Part shown: piece after piece, positions 17,367 to 24,715 of the stretch | How the letters are laid out: each line of letters begins with the position of its first letter | How positions within the stretch are numbered: the stretch's first letter is position 1 | Origin: an uncultured Lachnospiraceae bacterium | Lineage (GTDB): Bacteria > Bacillota > Clostridia > Lachnospirales > Lachnospiraceae | Reading direction: 5' to 3' | NCBI GenBank assembly: GCA_910585765.1 | Contig: CAJUES010000009.1 | Coordinates: forward strand, 18,428 to 82,427 | DNA length: 64,000 bases | Translations under genes and position numbers: made by a program | The notes under the pieces: generated by a model | The model's database searches: none | Told to the model about the DNA's origin: nothing | What the model saw: the letters and a program-made list of their open reading frames with translations, nothing else

Positions 17367-17978
17367 TTAACAGCTAGCAGTTATTTCATAAGGCTTTGCA
17401 TCACCTTTTAATACAACTCTCGCAGTGTTCGTAATAGAAATGGTGCCTGAACGATAATCTGCCCGAGGTGTTACAACCATATTGGAACGATAGCTTGATT
17501 CTTTTGCCCCGTTACTATTTTCCCAATACTTAGCAACTGTGCTTACATTCTGCCAGGCTGAACTGCCTCCTGCATTTGCACCAGATCCAGAAATCCCCAG
17601 GCTAATCGACGCTGAATTTTTGAGAGAAGCGGATCCTTTCCATGTTGTTCTGATTGATGATACCGTCTTGCTTCCCGTATACACAGCCGACACCTGATAA
17701 TCCCACTGATATGTATTACCAGACAAGTCCGGAGTAGTCGAACGCCAAGCGTTTGATGTAAGCGTCCCTTGACCTCCCGGAATGGTATATGACTTGGAAT
17801 CTGCAGAGCGTGGCATTATTCCTGTTGCACCGTCTGTTAATTCATCAGCTGGTGTAGCACTGTCAAGCTCTTCGCGTGTCATGATCGGGCTATTCATTTC
17901 AGCAGCCGCAACAGAACTGACGGGTGCCATAAAAAGAACTCCTGCCAACATAAGACATGTAATTAATTTTTTCTTCAT
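17367..17978 (-). CDS. Secreted protein of unknown family, candidate effector or bacteriocin
   Basis: The 203-residue precursor has a clear signal peptide (KKKLITCLMLAGVLFMAP...SSVAAAE, cleavage near residue 26), then an acidic stretch (TREELDSATPADELTDG) and GIMPRSADS, where a second cut could occur. The mature part is rich in Ser, Thr, Gly and Ala (KGSASLKNSASISLGISGSG) and aromatic residues (TYQWDYQVSAVYTG; AKYWENSNG). It ends in a single Cys, ITASC. No domain was recognised. AGGAGAAAT precedes the ATG. The next three genes encode a lipoprotein and an ABC transporter, and a sigma-like gene lies directly upstream. Confidence 0.75.
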   Translation of the reverse strand: MKKKLITCLMLAGVLFMAPVSSVAAAEMNSPIMTREELDSATPADELTDGATGIMPRSADSKSYTIPGGQGTLTSNAWRSTTPDLSGNTYQWDYQVSAVYTGSKTVSSIRTTWKGSASLKNSASISLGISGSGANAGGSSAWQNVSTVAKYWENSNGAKESSYRSNMVVTPRADYRSGTISITNTARVVLKGDAKPYEITASC

Positions 17979-18065
17979 GATATAATTTCTCCTATAATTT
18001 ATTAATTTTAACTCTGCTGCAGAATTTATAATATAATTATAATCCAGCCGACATCATTTGTGAAG

Positions 18066-18114
18066 TGACAATGTAATGTCAAAAATATGTCAGCTATATG
18101 ACAAACTAATGTCG
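18066..18114. promoter_or_regulatory. Phased TGTCA/TGACA repeats upstream of the secreted-protein gene
   Basis: TGACA at 18066, TGTCA at 18077, TGTCA at 18088, TGACA at 18099 and TGTCG at 18110 are exactly 11 bp apart. A further GACAT lies at 18050. They span the end of the sigma-like gene and the intergenic region, about 90-130 bp upstream of the secreted-protein start. The helical phasing suggests cooperative binding by a regulator. The sites are directly readable; the regulator is unknown. Confidence 0.55.
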
Positions 18115-18482
18115 TATCGTTCTTCCTTATGAATCTTTCGCAAAAAACTCACTATTTCACTATTTCCAATCACTTCCACTAGTCGTTTTAATGCTTTCTG
18201 CTGTAGCCTCTCATATGTGCGCTTTGAGTATCCATTCTGTCTCCCGTGACGCTCCTCATATTGTGTGATCACCCGTTCCCATGTAGTCCCTTCCACTAAA
18301 TGCATCTGAATAATTTCTCTCTCACTTTCACTCAGAACATCCAGACTATTCTCCATCACATAGAGTATTTTACATATTTGATCATACTCTGCATCCGTCT
18401 TTTCCAAACATTTTAAAATTTCTCTCTTTGCTTTCATATTTTTCATGGATTTGAATAATAATTTTACATCGTTCTCTGTCAT
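18090..18482 (-). CDS. Sigma-70 region 4-like regulator
   Basis: The 130-residue protein has a helix-turn-helix like sigma region 4 or ArpU-type regulators in its second half: LSESEREIIQMHLVEGTTWE, then RTYERLQQKALKRLVEVI. No region 2 is seen, so it is not a complete ECF sigma factor. It would need to act as a partner or as a DNA-binding activator. It is preceded by its own promoter (18521-18549) and followed by the secreted-protein gene after 111 bp, so local control of that gene is inferred. Confidence 0.65.
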   Translation of the reverse strand: MTENDVKLLFKSMKNMKAKREILKCLEKTDAEYDQICKILYVMENSLDVLSESEREIIQMHLVEGTTWERVITQYEERHGRQNGYSKRTYERLQQKALKRLVEVIGNSEIVSFLRKIHKEERYDISLSYS

Positions 18483-18520
18483 TTCAATAAAATCCCCCTA
18501 TTTTTCTTTGGTATCTTATG

Positions 18521-18549
18521 ACAATACATATCCTCGCCGCACAGTTCAA
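18521..18549 (-). promoter_or_regulatory. Promoter for the sigma-like gene
   Basis: On the minus strand TTGAAC (18544-18549) and TATTGT (18521-18526) are 17 bases apart, 39 bp upstream of the start codon. AGGGGGAT provides the ribosome site. Confidence 0.6.
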
Positions 18550-18600
18550 TCTATATTGTATCTGTTTACCAATTGATTCAGAAATTTTCATGTGCCTTTA

Positions 18601-18625
18601 ACATCATATACGGCATATATGTAGT
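18601..18625. promoter_or_regulatory. Possible BlaI-type operator upstream of the sigma-like gene
   Basis: ACATCATATA-CGGCA-TATATGTAGT is an imperfect inverted repeat (8 of 10). It contains TATGTAGTA, half of the known BlaI/MecI operator type TACTACATATGTAGTA. It lies about 50 bp upstream of the promoter -35 box. Binding is inferred. Confidence 0.35.
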
Positions 18626-18638
18626 ACTTATATCAAAA

Positions 18639-18664
18639 ATCAAAAGGCTAAAAAGCCTTTTGAT
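18639..18664 (-). terminator. Intrinsic terminator after the blaR1-like gene
   Basis: A perfect 11-bp stem, ATCAAAAGGCT with AGCCTTTTGAT and a four-base loop, is followed on the minus strand by TTTTTGAT. It separates the blaI-blaR1 transcript from the sigma-like gene. Confidence 0.75.
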
Positions 18665-18702
18665 TTCGATGTTGATTAACCAGATGTCCTCGCACATCCA
18701 TC

Positions 18703-20028
18703 TTAATGCAGACATGATATAAATGTACTAGTATTAACCACTTCCCCAAGCACCACTTCTCCACACTTACTACACTTCTTGGAATTATAATAGTCCACTT
18801 TACAGCTGTTATCCGAGTATTTGGTATGCTTTGTTGATTTACCGGACACATAGCTATGTATGCATATGGCATGCGTTTCTATATCCTTATTAAATTCATC
18901 TGATATCTCCTCTACCTTTGTCTCTTCACTAAAAAATACCCAGCCTCCGCTTTCATTCACCGGCAGATCCCCATACACATCGCCCCACATGACATCCTCC
19001 TCCGAAAAATACATTTCATCGCATATTTCATTTGAAAACTCAATACTTTTAGGGCTATACGCCAGCACTGACAGTGACGATGCGAATATCGCGATCCCCA
19101 TCACACTCAATCCCACCAGTTTTCTAAAAACACTTTCCCCTTTGAACCCGTTCTTCATTTGATCGATCCTCTCCTTCATCATTTTATTCTGCATACTAAA
19201 CCCTGTTATGGGCATATTCGAATTGTTGCCACCGCCCTCTGCGAATCCGATCACCATCAAACCATATTGTTTCATCTCCTCTCTGGTCTTACCCTCGATC
19301 ACTTTCCTGTCACATGACAGTTCGGCAACCGCATTCCACTGATACAGTACATACCATGCCAACGGATTATAGAAATTCAGCACCACCATGACTAGCACGA
19401 ATATCTTGATCAGATTATCCCATTGACATATATGCACCGTCTCATGTTCCATCACCATCTTTAATTCGGCAGCAGACCATCCCCGACAGGGCAGCACGAT
19501 TATGGGATGGAACACCCCGATCGTAAATGGCGTATCGATTGCATCACACTGATAGATCTGCATATTTTTCTTAAAAACAAAACAACACGATCTTATGATT
19601 TCTTCATACTTTTCGTCTGTGACAGGTTCCATATGATTCCAAAGAAACTTTTTTATCCTCCTGTATTTTCGCATCCATACACAGAATACCACCATACCGG
19701 TCATAACGATAACGATCACCAGACAATAAAAACCAACATCAGGCACATATATCTTGCCAGGAGCAACCTGTATAACATTTTTCGTATACTCGGTAAATAA
19801 GGTGCTCTCATCAGGGCTGTACCCCAGATCTCCTCCGCACATAATCTTCAATGCTTCTTTGTACAGTACACGAAAGCATGGGAATGGTATCAGATACTCC
19901 AAAATATTGCATACGAGATAACATCTTCTCCACCGCACGGATAAATACTTTTTTGTCAGGGGCTGCAACACAATGTAAACAAGTGTCCCAACACTGCCAA
20001 AAAACGACATAGTCAGTAATAATGGCAT
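18703..20028 (-). CDS. BlaR1/MecR1-like M56 sensor protease with a novel C-terminal domain
   Basis: The 441-residue membrane protein has helices at about 1-25, 35-60 and 98-125, a cytoplasmic zinc protease loop with HETVH (HExxH) and the downstream AELSCDRKV ligand motif, and a further helix (KLVGLSVMGIAIFASSLSVL, about 305-325). BlaR1 normally ends in a penicillin-binding domain of about 250 residues. Here there are only about 110 residues, ending in CKVDYYNSKKCSKCGEVV, a Cys-rich zinc-ribbon-like segment. The signal sensed is therefore unlikely to be a beta-lactam. One base separates it from blaI. Confidence 0.82.
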   Translation of the reverse strand: MPLLLTMSFFGSVGTLVYIVLQPLTKKYLSVRWRRCYLVCNILEYLIPFPCFRVLYKEALKIMCGGDLGYSPDESTLFTEYTKNVIQVAPGKIYVPDVGFYCLVIVIVMTGMVVFCVWMRKYRRIKKFLWNHMEPVTDEKYEEIIRSCCFVFKKNMQIYQCDAIDTPFTIGVFHPIIVLPCRGWSAAELKMVMEHETVHICQWDNLIKIFVLVMVVLNFYNPLAWYVLYQWNAVAELSCDRKVIEGKTREEMKQYGLMVIGFAEGGGNNSNMPITGFSMQNKMMKERIDQMKNGFKGESVFRKLVGLSVMGIAIFASSLSVLAYSPKSIEFSNEICDEMYFSEEDVMWGDVYGDLPVNESGGWVFFSEETKVEEISDEFNKDIETHAICIHSYVSGKSTKHTKYSDNSCKVDYYNSKKCSKCGEVVLGEVVNTSTFISCLH

Positions 20029-20029
20029 A

Positions 20030-20416
20030 TTACATCTCCTCTAACATTTCTTTCAGTTCATTTGCCGTTTCCTCATCCAGTTTTCCACCGCCGGAAAACG
20101 CAGACAGAAACGTTTTCACAGAACCACCATAAAATTCACCGAGAAAATCCTTTGCTTCCCCCTGTTTATATTCCGTATAGTTCATTGCCGGATAATAGAC
20201 TCTTTTCTTTACAGTATTTTGTGATACGAGCAGCCCTTTTTCCGTCAGTCTCTTAATAAAAGTGTTGATCGTCTGCTTTTTCCAATCTTTTTGGCAGGTA
20301 GTATTCAGGTACTCGGTGATGTCTCCAAATGTTTTTCCTTCCTCCTGCTTCCATAAATACTCCATGATCATACTTTCCGACTCGCTGATCAGGTATTTGA
20401 CTTTTCTCTCCGCCAT
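20030..20416 (-). CDS. BlaI/MecI/CopY-family repressor
   Basis: The 128-residue protein has the winged-helix of the family: LISESESMIMEYLWKQ, TFGDITEYLNT, KKQTINTFIKRLTEKGLL and RVYYPAMNY. The C-terminal part is the dimerisation region, where BlaR1-type proteases cleave. The adjacent gene encodes such a protease. CAGGAGG precedes the ATG. The promoter lies about 240 bp upstream, beyond a 149-bp inverted-repeat element. It is expected to repress its own promoter and possibly the secreted-protein genes. Confidence 0.9.
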   Translation of the reverse strand: MAERKVKYLISESESMIMEYLWKQEEGKTFGDITEYLNTTCQKDWKKQTINTFIKRLTEKGLLVSQNTVKKRVYYPAMNYTEYKQGEAKDFLGEFYGGSVKTFLSAFSGGGKLDEETANELKEMLEEM

Positions 20417-20450
20417 CCTTTTTTCCTCCTGCGTCTTAGAGCGTGTTTGA

Positions 20451-20599
20451 AAAATAACTGATGCATCTTGACTCGTCTATTTCTCCGATTATGCATATCA
20501 AAAAGCCTCGCCGTAGCCCGCTACGCCTACGTTTTTTGACAATTGCTTTAGCAATTTCACCTCGAAGAAATATCCTGCGCAAGTTGCATCGGTTATTTT
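20451..20599. repeat. 149-bp inverted-repeat (MITE-like) element in the blaI leader
   Basis: The ends AAAATAACTGATGCATCTTG (20451-20470) and CAAGTTGCATCGGTTATTTT (20580-20599) are inverted repeats matching at 18 of 20 positions. Inside are smaller palindromes (CGTAGCCCGCTACG and AATTGCTTTAGCAATT). There is no ORF and no evident target-site duplication. It lies between the blaI promoter and start codon, so it would be transcribed as a structured leader. It may be a non-autonomous mobile element or a structured RNA. Confidence 0.6.
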
Positions 20600-20650
20600 C
20601 CTACAGTTCCTTATCATAATCAATTAGTAATACTTTATTGTCTTATATTT

Positions 20651-20679
20651 AGAGTATCACACTTTTGTAATATAGTAAA
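20651..20679 (-). promoter_or_regulatory. Probable blaI promoter
   Basis: On the minus strand TTTACT (20674-20679) and TACTCT (20651-20656) are 17 bases apart. The -35 box lies inside the palindrome at 20668-20687. Confidence 0.45.
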
Positions 20680-20687
20680 CTATTATC
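20668..20687. promoter_or_regulatory. Probable BlaI operator
   Basis: The core ATAGT-AA-ACTAT (20672-20683) lies in a longer near-palindrome overlapping the -35 box of the probable blaI promoter. Position and symmetry fit autorepression by BlaI. The exact bases differ from the classical staphylococcal operator. Confidence 0.45.
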
Positions 20688-20708
20688 TTCCATTTTGTTT
20701 TCCTGTCT

Positions 20709-20796
20709 CTTCTCCACTACTCCCGCGCCGGGCACCCGTCAGCTTTTGCTGACATGCTTCCTTGGGGTGCACGTGTGCAATCGAGTAGGGGAATGA
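20709..20796. repeat. Palindromic dispersed repeat, copy 1 (complete)
   Basis: The unit runs CTACTC...GGGCACCC-GTCAGC-TTTT-GCTGAC...GGGGTGC-CGTGTGCA...GAGTAG, a nested palindrome of about 85 bp. A second copy follows in tandem. Other partial copies lie at 43427, 48967 and 51468. Confidence 0.75.
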
Positions 20797-20797
20797 C

Positions 20798-20870
20798 CTT
20801 CTCCACTACTCGCCGCGCCGGGCACCCGTCAGCTTTTGCTGACATGCTTCCTCTGGGTGCCCGTGCGCAA
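20798..20870. repeat. Palindromic dispersed repeat, copy 2 (tandem)
   Basis: It repeats copy 1 almost exactly from CTTCTCCACTACTC through GGGTGCCCGTGCGCA, then runs straight into the terminator of the L,D-transpeptidase gene in place of the GAGTAG arm. Confidence 0.75.
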
Positions 20871-20901
20871 AAAAAGATGGCTCACAACAGCCACCTTTTT
20901 T
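20871..20901 (-). terminator. Terminator of the L,D-transpeptidase gene
   Basis: The arms AAAAAGATGGCT and AGCCACCTTTTT pair with one mismatch and a short loop, with T-runs on both strands. It lies 32 bp beyond the stop codon at 20933 and directly abuts repeat copy 2. Confidence 0.75.
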
Positions 20902-20932
20902 ATGTTACAGTATCATAAGACAAATCTCAACT

Positions 20933-22519
20933 TTATTCTTGCGGGAATGGCTGCGGGATTTCCGCAGGAACCTCCGCAGGTGCCTGCGGCTGCTGTACCG
21001 GTGTCCCATCCGGATTCAGCAGTCCCGCCTCGATCCAGAGCTGTATCTGCTGCTCCGGCGTCAGCACGGAATCCGTACCCTCCACGGGTTCTGCCGTTTG
21101 CTCAGGCTTCTCTGCTGTCTCCTGTTTCGGAACAGACGTCTGCCCTCCGTAGACGATGACCGGCTCTCCCTTTTCCACATACTCATATATCACAGCCGCT
21201 TTCTTCGGCGGCAGGTTCACACAGCCATGCGAACCGTTTCTGAGATAAATGTCCTCTCCAAACGAACTTCTCCACGAGGCATCATGCATCCCCACATTTC
21301 CATTGAAGGGCATCCAGTAATCTACATGGGAAGTATATGTCGCACCGCGCAGCGTCGCATTGCGTTCCTTGTATGTGATGCCGTACACGCCAGTCGGCGT
21401 ATTGTACCCCCTGCTCACATTCCCCGACACAAAATCCGTCTCCTCCACCAGCTCGCCGTCCTTGTAGACCCACAGATGCTGGTTTGTCAGATCTATCTCC
21501 ACATAGCTGTCTCCGATATCATCCTCGCCAAACTGCGCTGCCTCCGCATGGTAAACAGGCGTTCTCTCTCCGCTCTTCCCGCTCTGGATCTGCTCGAGCA
21601 GCTCCTGCGTCTCGCCGGCACGGTTCATCCACCAGCCATACGCGCCGTCCGTCATCGTGATCGACTCGCCGTTTGTCGTCCGGAATTCCCGCTTCCTTCC
21701 CCATGTGTCATACTTCCGCGAAAGCCCGTTCACGTACTCCCGCACAAGCTCGGGGTCGAGACTGACCACGCTGTCCTCCACCGTGATCCAGTCCTTTATG
21801 ATGCTGCCGTCCAACACCTCTGTCTCCTCGCCAAATGTATATGTAACCGTCACCCCGGTAAAACGGTTGCGCTCCTCGCACTCCTTCTGCAGGGCACGGT
21901 TGTCTGACGTGATCCGCGCTCCGGCATAACACTCCTCTGCATCCAGATCGACCGACTCCTCCAAAAGGCTGATCGCCTCCCCGACCGCACTGCGGATCTT
22001 CTCCCGGATCGGGACCGATCCTTTGTCCTCCGGGATGATCTGATAGCCGCCATCCATATAATCACTCAAATACGCATCCTGGGGCTGTCTGATATTGTCC
22101 GACTCAAAAAAGCACAGCGTGTCGATCTTTTTGTCGAGCGCCTCCTGGGAATATGTCACCATCGTATTGATCGTGTATTCCGTCTCCTTAAAGACCGACG
22201 CAGGCCACAGCAATGCTTCCTGTCCCTCCACAATATCCTCAAACTCACTGCCAAGCTCTACCCGGAGTGCTATGTCCGCCCCCGTGATCGTATCAGAAAC
22301 GCCGTCCCTCCCGTCGATCCTCAACACATACTGGCTGGATGTGTCCAGGAAACCGTTCACTACAGAATTGACGGCACTGACAGAGTAGTTCTCACCGTTG
22401 ATGATCGTATTGAAGAAGAAATGTTTTGTAAAAAATAAAGCAATCCCCAGATAAGCCACTGCCGCTGCGGTGATCACTGTGATCAAAATAAGCAATACTC
22501 TTCTTTTCGTTTTGCGCAT
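20933..22519 (-). CDS. L,D-transpeptidase (YkuD domain) with peptidoglycan-binding region
   Basis: The protein has 528 residues: an N-terminal membrane anchor (VLLILITVITAAAVAYLGIA), a region of about 280 residues like the PG_binding_4 domain that precedes YkuD in clostridial enzymes, then the catalytic domain (about 345-475). The active-site motif is HDASWRSSFG followed by NGSHGCVNL, where the Cys is the nucleophile forming 3-3 cross-links. SYVEIDLTNQHLWVYKDGE begins the domain. The tail is Pro/Glu/Gln-rich (TPVQQPQAPAEVPAEIPQP). It lies downstream of rnpB on the same strand. Confidence 0.9.
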   Translation of the reverse strand: MRKTKRRVLLILITVITAAAVAYLGIALFFTKHFFFNTIINGENYSVSAVNSVVNGFLDTSSQYVLRIDGRDGVSDTITGADIALRVELGSEFEDIVEGQEALLWPASVFKETEYTINTMVTYSQEALDKKIDTLCFFESDNIRQPQDAYLSDYMDGGYQIIPEDKGSVPIREKIRSAVGEAISLLEESVDLDAEECYAGARITSDNRALQKECEERNRFTGVTVTYTFGEETEVLDGSIIKDWITVEDSVVSLDPELVREYVNGLSRKYDTWGRKREFRTTNGESITMTDGAYGWWMNRAGETQELLEQIQSGKSGERTPVYHAEAAQFGEDDIGDSYVEIDLTNQHLWVYKDGELVEETDFVSGNVSRGYNTPTGVYGITYKERNATLRGATYTSHVDYWMPFNGNVGMHDASWRSSFGEDIYLRNGSHGCVNLPPKKAAVIYEYVEKGEPVIVYGGQTSVPKQETAEKPEQTAEPVEGTDSVLTPEQQIQLWIEAGLLNPDGTPVQQPQAPAEVPAEIPQPFPQE

Positions 22520-22553
22520 ACCGCACCTCTATCCAAACACAATATTTTTCCCG

Positions 22554-22574
22554 CTCTGGCATTTGCCGCCAGAG
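22554..22574 (-). terminator. Hairpin after RNase P RNA
   Basis: CTCTGGC and GCCAGAG (loop of seven) form a 7-bp stem just past the rnpB 3' end. It lacks a strong T-run, so readthrough to the L,D-transpeptidase gene is possible. Confidence 0.45.
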
Positions 22575-22581
22575 TACGTTT

Positions 22582-22965
22582 GCCGGCAACCGCGGCGATA
22601 AGCCGGGTTATGTCAGCGCCGCTGCTCTCACAACGGCACGAATGATCATCTATCTAGGACTGACGTCGCCGTCAGCCTCAAGCGACCTACCTGGGAACAG
22701 ACCGGGCAAGCCTATGGTTCCCTGTTTGGTCTTGCTTCGGATGGGGTTTACATATGCCTTCCGCGTTACCGCGGAAGCGGTGGTCCCTTACACCACCCTT
22801 CCACCCTTACCTCTGCCCTTTCGGACAGAGGCGGTATATTTCTGTTGCACTTTCCTTGGAGTCACCTCCACCGGACGTTATCCGGCATCCTGCCCTGCGA
22901 AGCCCGGACTTTCCTCACCTTGCCGGAATTCTCCGGCAAGCCGCGATCATTTGCCACAGTTGCCG
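22582..22965 (-). ncRNA. rnpB: RNase P RNA, bacterial class A-like
   Basis: The reverse strand reads GAGGAAAGTCCGGGC near its start (the P4 and J-region signature), then GCAGGGCAGGATGCCGG and AACGTCCGG, GGTGAC with AAGGAAAGTGCAACAGAAA (the second signature), and close to the 3' end TAGATGATCAT and ACATAACCCGGCTTAT. The terminal arms GTTGCCG and CGGCAAC can pair as P1. It processes the 5' ends of tRNA precursors. Ends are estimated from the promoter and the P1 pairing and could be off by several bases. Open frames across it are chance. Confidence 0.92.
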
Positions 22966-22971
22966 CAACCT

Positions 22972-23000
22972 ATCGTAACACATTGTATCTGCTTTTTCAA
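22972..23000 (-). promoter_or_regulatory. rnpB promoter
   Basis: TTGAAA (22995-23000) and TACGAT (22972-22977) with a 17-base spacer on the minus strand, identical hexamers to the pyrBI promoter. It lies directly after the stop codon of the uridine-kinase fusion gene. Confidence 0.75.
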
Positions 23001-23016
23001 GTCCCCGTCTGTGTAT

Positions 23017-24699
23017 TTATACCTTAAAACAGCTTCCGCCCACAAACTCGCGCACTATGGAATTTTTGGGAAGCTCCTCCGTTCCCACTCCCAGAAAATA
23101 GCTCAGGAACTTCAACAGACGCACTGCCTCAAAATACTCCGGCTCCCCCTTTTCGATGCTGTACAGCAATGGTTCCGCGAATGGCTTGAGCACTGCCAGC
23201 TCGTAGATCAGCGCCGAGTTGAACATGGCATCCGCGCTCTCCTGGAACGGAAAAATATTCTCCGTCTCCCCGTTGCGCACCGAAGGCCACATCTGGATCG
23301 TGCGCTTTGCCGTCGCGCCCCTTGTCCTCGCATCCCGCACGAGACGTCTGAGCAGTCTGCCGTCCGTCGTCGGAATGCGGTTATGCTCGTCGACATTCAG
23401 TGTCGTGAGTGCACTGATATAGATCTTGTATTTGCTCTCGGCAGGAAGCGCGTAGGACATCCTGTCGTTTAACCCGTGGATCCCCTCGATGACAAGGATG
23501 TCGTCAGGTCCAAGCTGCTTGAAATTCCCCTTGTACTCGCGCTTTCCCGTCACAAAATTGAAGGTGGGAAGCTCCACGCGATCACCAGCCAGCAGCGCGC
23601 ACATATCGTCGTTGAACTTCTGGGTATCGATCGCCTCAAGACACTCAAAATCATAATCACCGTTGGGCTGTTTGGGCGTTTTCTCCCTGTCGACAAAATA
23701 GTCATCTGCGGCGATCGGATGCGGCGTCAGGCCGTGCGTCCTGAGCTGCACGGACAGTCTGTGGGAAAAAGTCGTCTTTCCCGAGGAGGACGGACCCGCG
23801 ATCATGACAAATTTGACACCGCCGCGCGATACGATGTCGGATGCGATCTCGCTGATCCTGCGCTCCTGCAGCGCCTCCTGGACGAGCACAAGCTCGTTGA
23901 ACCGCCCCTTTCGTATCTGGTCATTCAAGTCGCTCACCGTGTCGACGCCCAGCTTTTCGCCCCAGTCCGCTGCGATCTCCATCGACTTAAAGAGCTTGGG
24001 CAGCGGCCGGAACTCCTCCAAAACGGTCGGATCCTTCTTGTTCGGCAGGATCAGCACCAGACCGTTCTCGTATTTCTGCAGGTCAAAATATTTCACATAG
24101 CCGGTGCTCGGCAGCATGAATCCATAGTAGTAGTCGTAATACCCGTCGAGGTTGTAGACATTGACGGTAGAACTTCCCCTGTAGCGGAACAGGCTTATCT
24201 TGTCTGTCATCTTCTGCTTTGCAAACAGAACATTTGCCTCCTCGATCGGCATGGACTTCTTGATCACGCAAAAGTCCTTGTCTATGTATTCCTGCATCTT
24301 TGCCTTGATCTTCTCGACGACCTCCTCCGTGAATTCGAAGTCCCCCTTCCTGGCGCAGTAGTACCCGCTTCCGATGGCAAACTCCATCTTGATCTTCTCG
24401 ATCTTATCCTGACCGATCACATCGTTGATCGCCTTCATCAGAATGATCGTCGCCGTGCGGTTGTAAGTCTTGTGCCCCGTGTCATCCGCCAGTGTCAGAA
24501 ACTCCACCGTGCAGTCCTGATCCACCTTCTTGAACAGTTCCTTGATCTTCCCGTTCCTGACTGCCAGCGCAATCTGGTAAGGATAGTCCTTCTGATAGAC
24601 TCCGGCGATCTCGCCAAAGGTGATCCCAGCCGGATATTCCCTGGATCTTCCGTTTACCGTCACCAGAAAACTCTGCTTCTTTTCGCTGTTTCTGTCCAT
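23017..24699 (-). CDS. TGS-domain / uridine kinase-like fusion protein
   Basis: The protein has 560 residues. Residues 10-75 form a TGS domain (VNGRSREYPAGITFGEIA), about 80-250 resemble the second additional domain of threonyl-tRNA synthetase, and from about 285 a uridine-kinase-type P-loop kinase follows: IAGPSSSGKTTFS, then AADDYFVDRE, DILVIEGIHGLND and RLLRRLVRDARTRG. Clostridia commonly carry this fusion. It is annotated as a nucleoside kinase, but the substrate is uncertain and the ThrRS-like half lacks a catalytic core. It lies immediately upstream of rnpB and downstream of the Nif3-like gene. Confidence 0.88.
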   Translation of the reverse strand: MDRNSEKKQSFLVTVNGRSREYPAGITFGEIAGVYQKDYPYQIALAVRNGKIKELFKKVDQDCTVEFLTLADDTGHKTYNRTATIILMKAINDVIGQDKIEKIKMEFAIGSGYYCARKGDFEFTEEVVEKIKAKMQEYIDKDFCVIKKSMPIEEANVLFAKQKMTDKISLFRYRGSSTVNVYNLDGYYDYYYGFMLPSTGYVKYFDLQKYENGLVLILPNKKDPTVLEEFRPLPKLFKSMEIAADWGEKLGVDTVSDLNDQIRKGRFNELVLVQEALQERRISEIASDIVSRGGVKFVMIAGPSSSGKTTFSHRLSVQLRTHGLTPHPIAADDYFVDREKTPKQPNGDYDFECLEAIDTQKFNDDMCALLAGDRVELPTFNFVTGKREYKGNFKQLGPDDILVIEGIHGLNDRMSYALPAESKYKIYISALTTLNVDEHNRIPTTDGRLLRRLVRDARTRGATAKRTIQMWPSVRNGETENIFPFQESADAMFNSALIYELAVLKPFAEPLLYSIEKGEPEYFEAVRLLKFLSYFLGVGTEELPKNSIVREFVGGSCFKV

Positions 24700-24715
24700 T
24701 GAAATTCCCCCTTCT

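Noticed and set aside
18648..18872. 74-codon frame after the blaR1-like gene
   Set aside because: It overlaps the 3' end of blaR1 in another frame and runs through the terminator.
22642..23472. Long open frame on the plus strand, partly across the RNase P RNA region
   Set aside because: It covers rnpB and the reverse of the uridine-kinase fusion gene; its protein has no recognisable motif.
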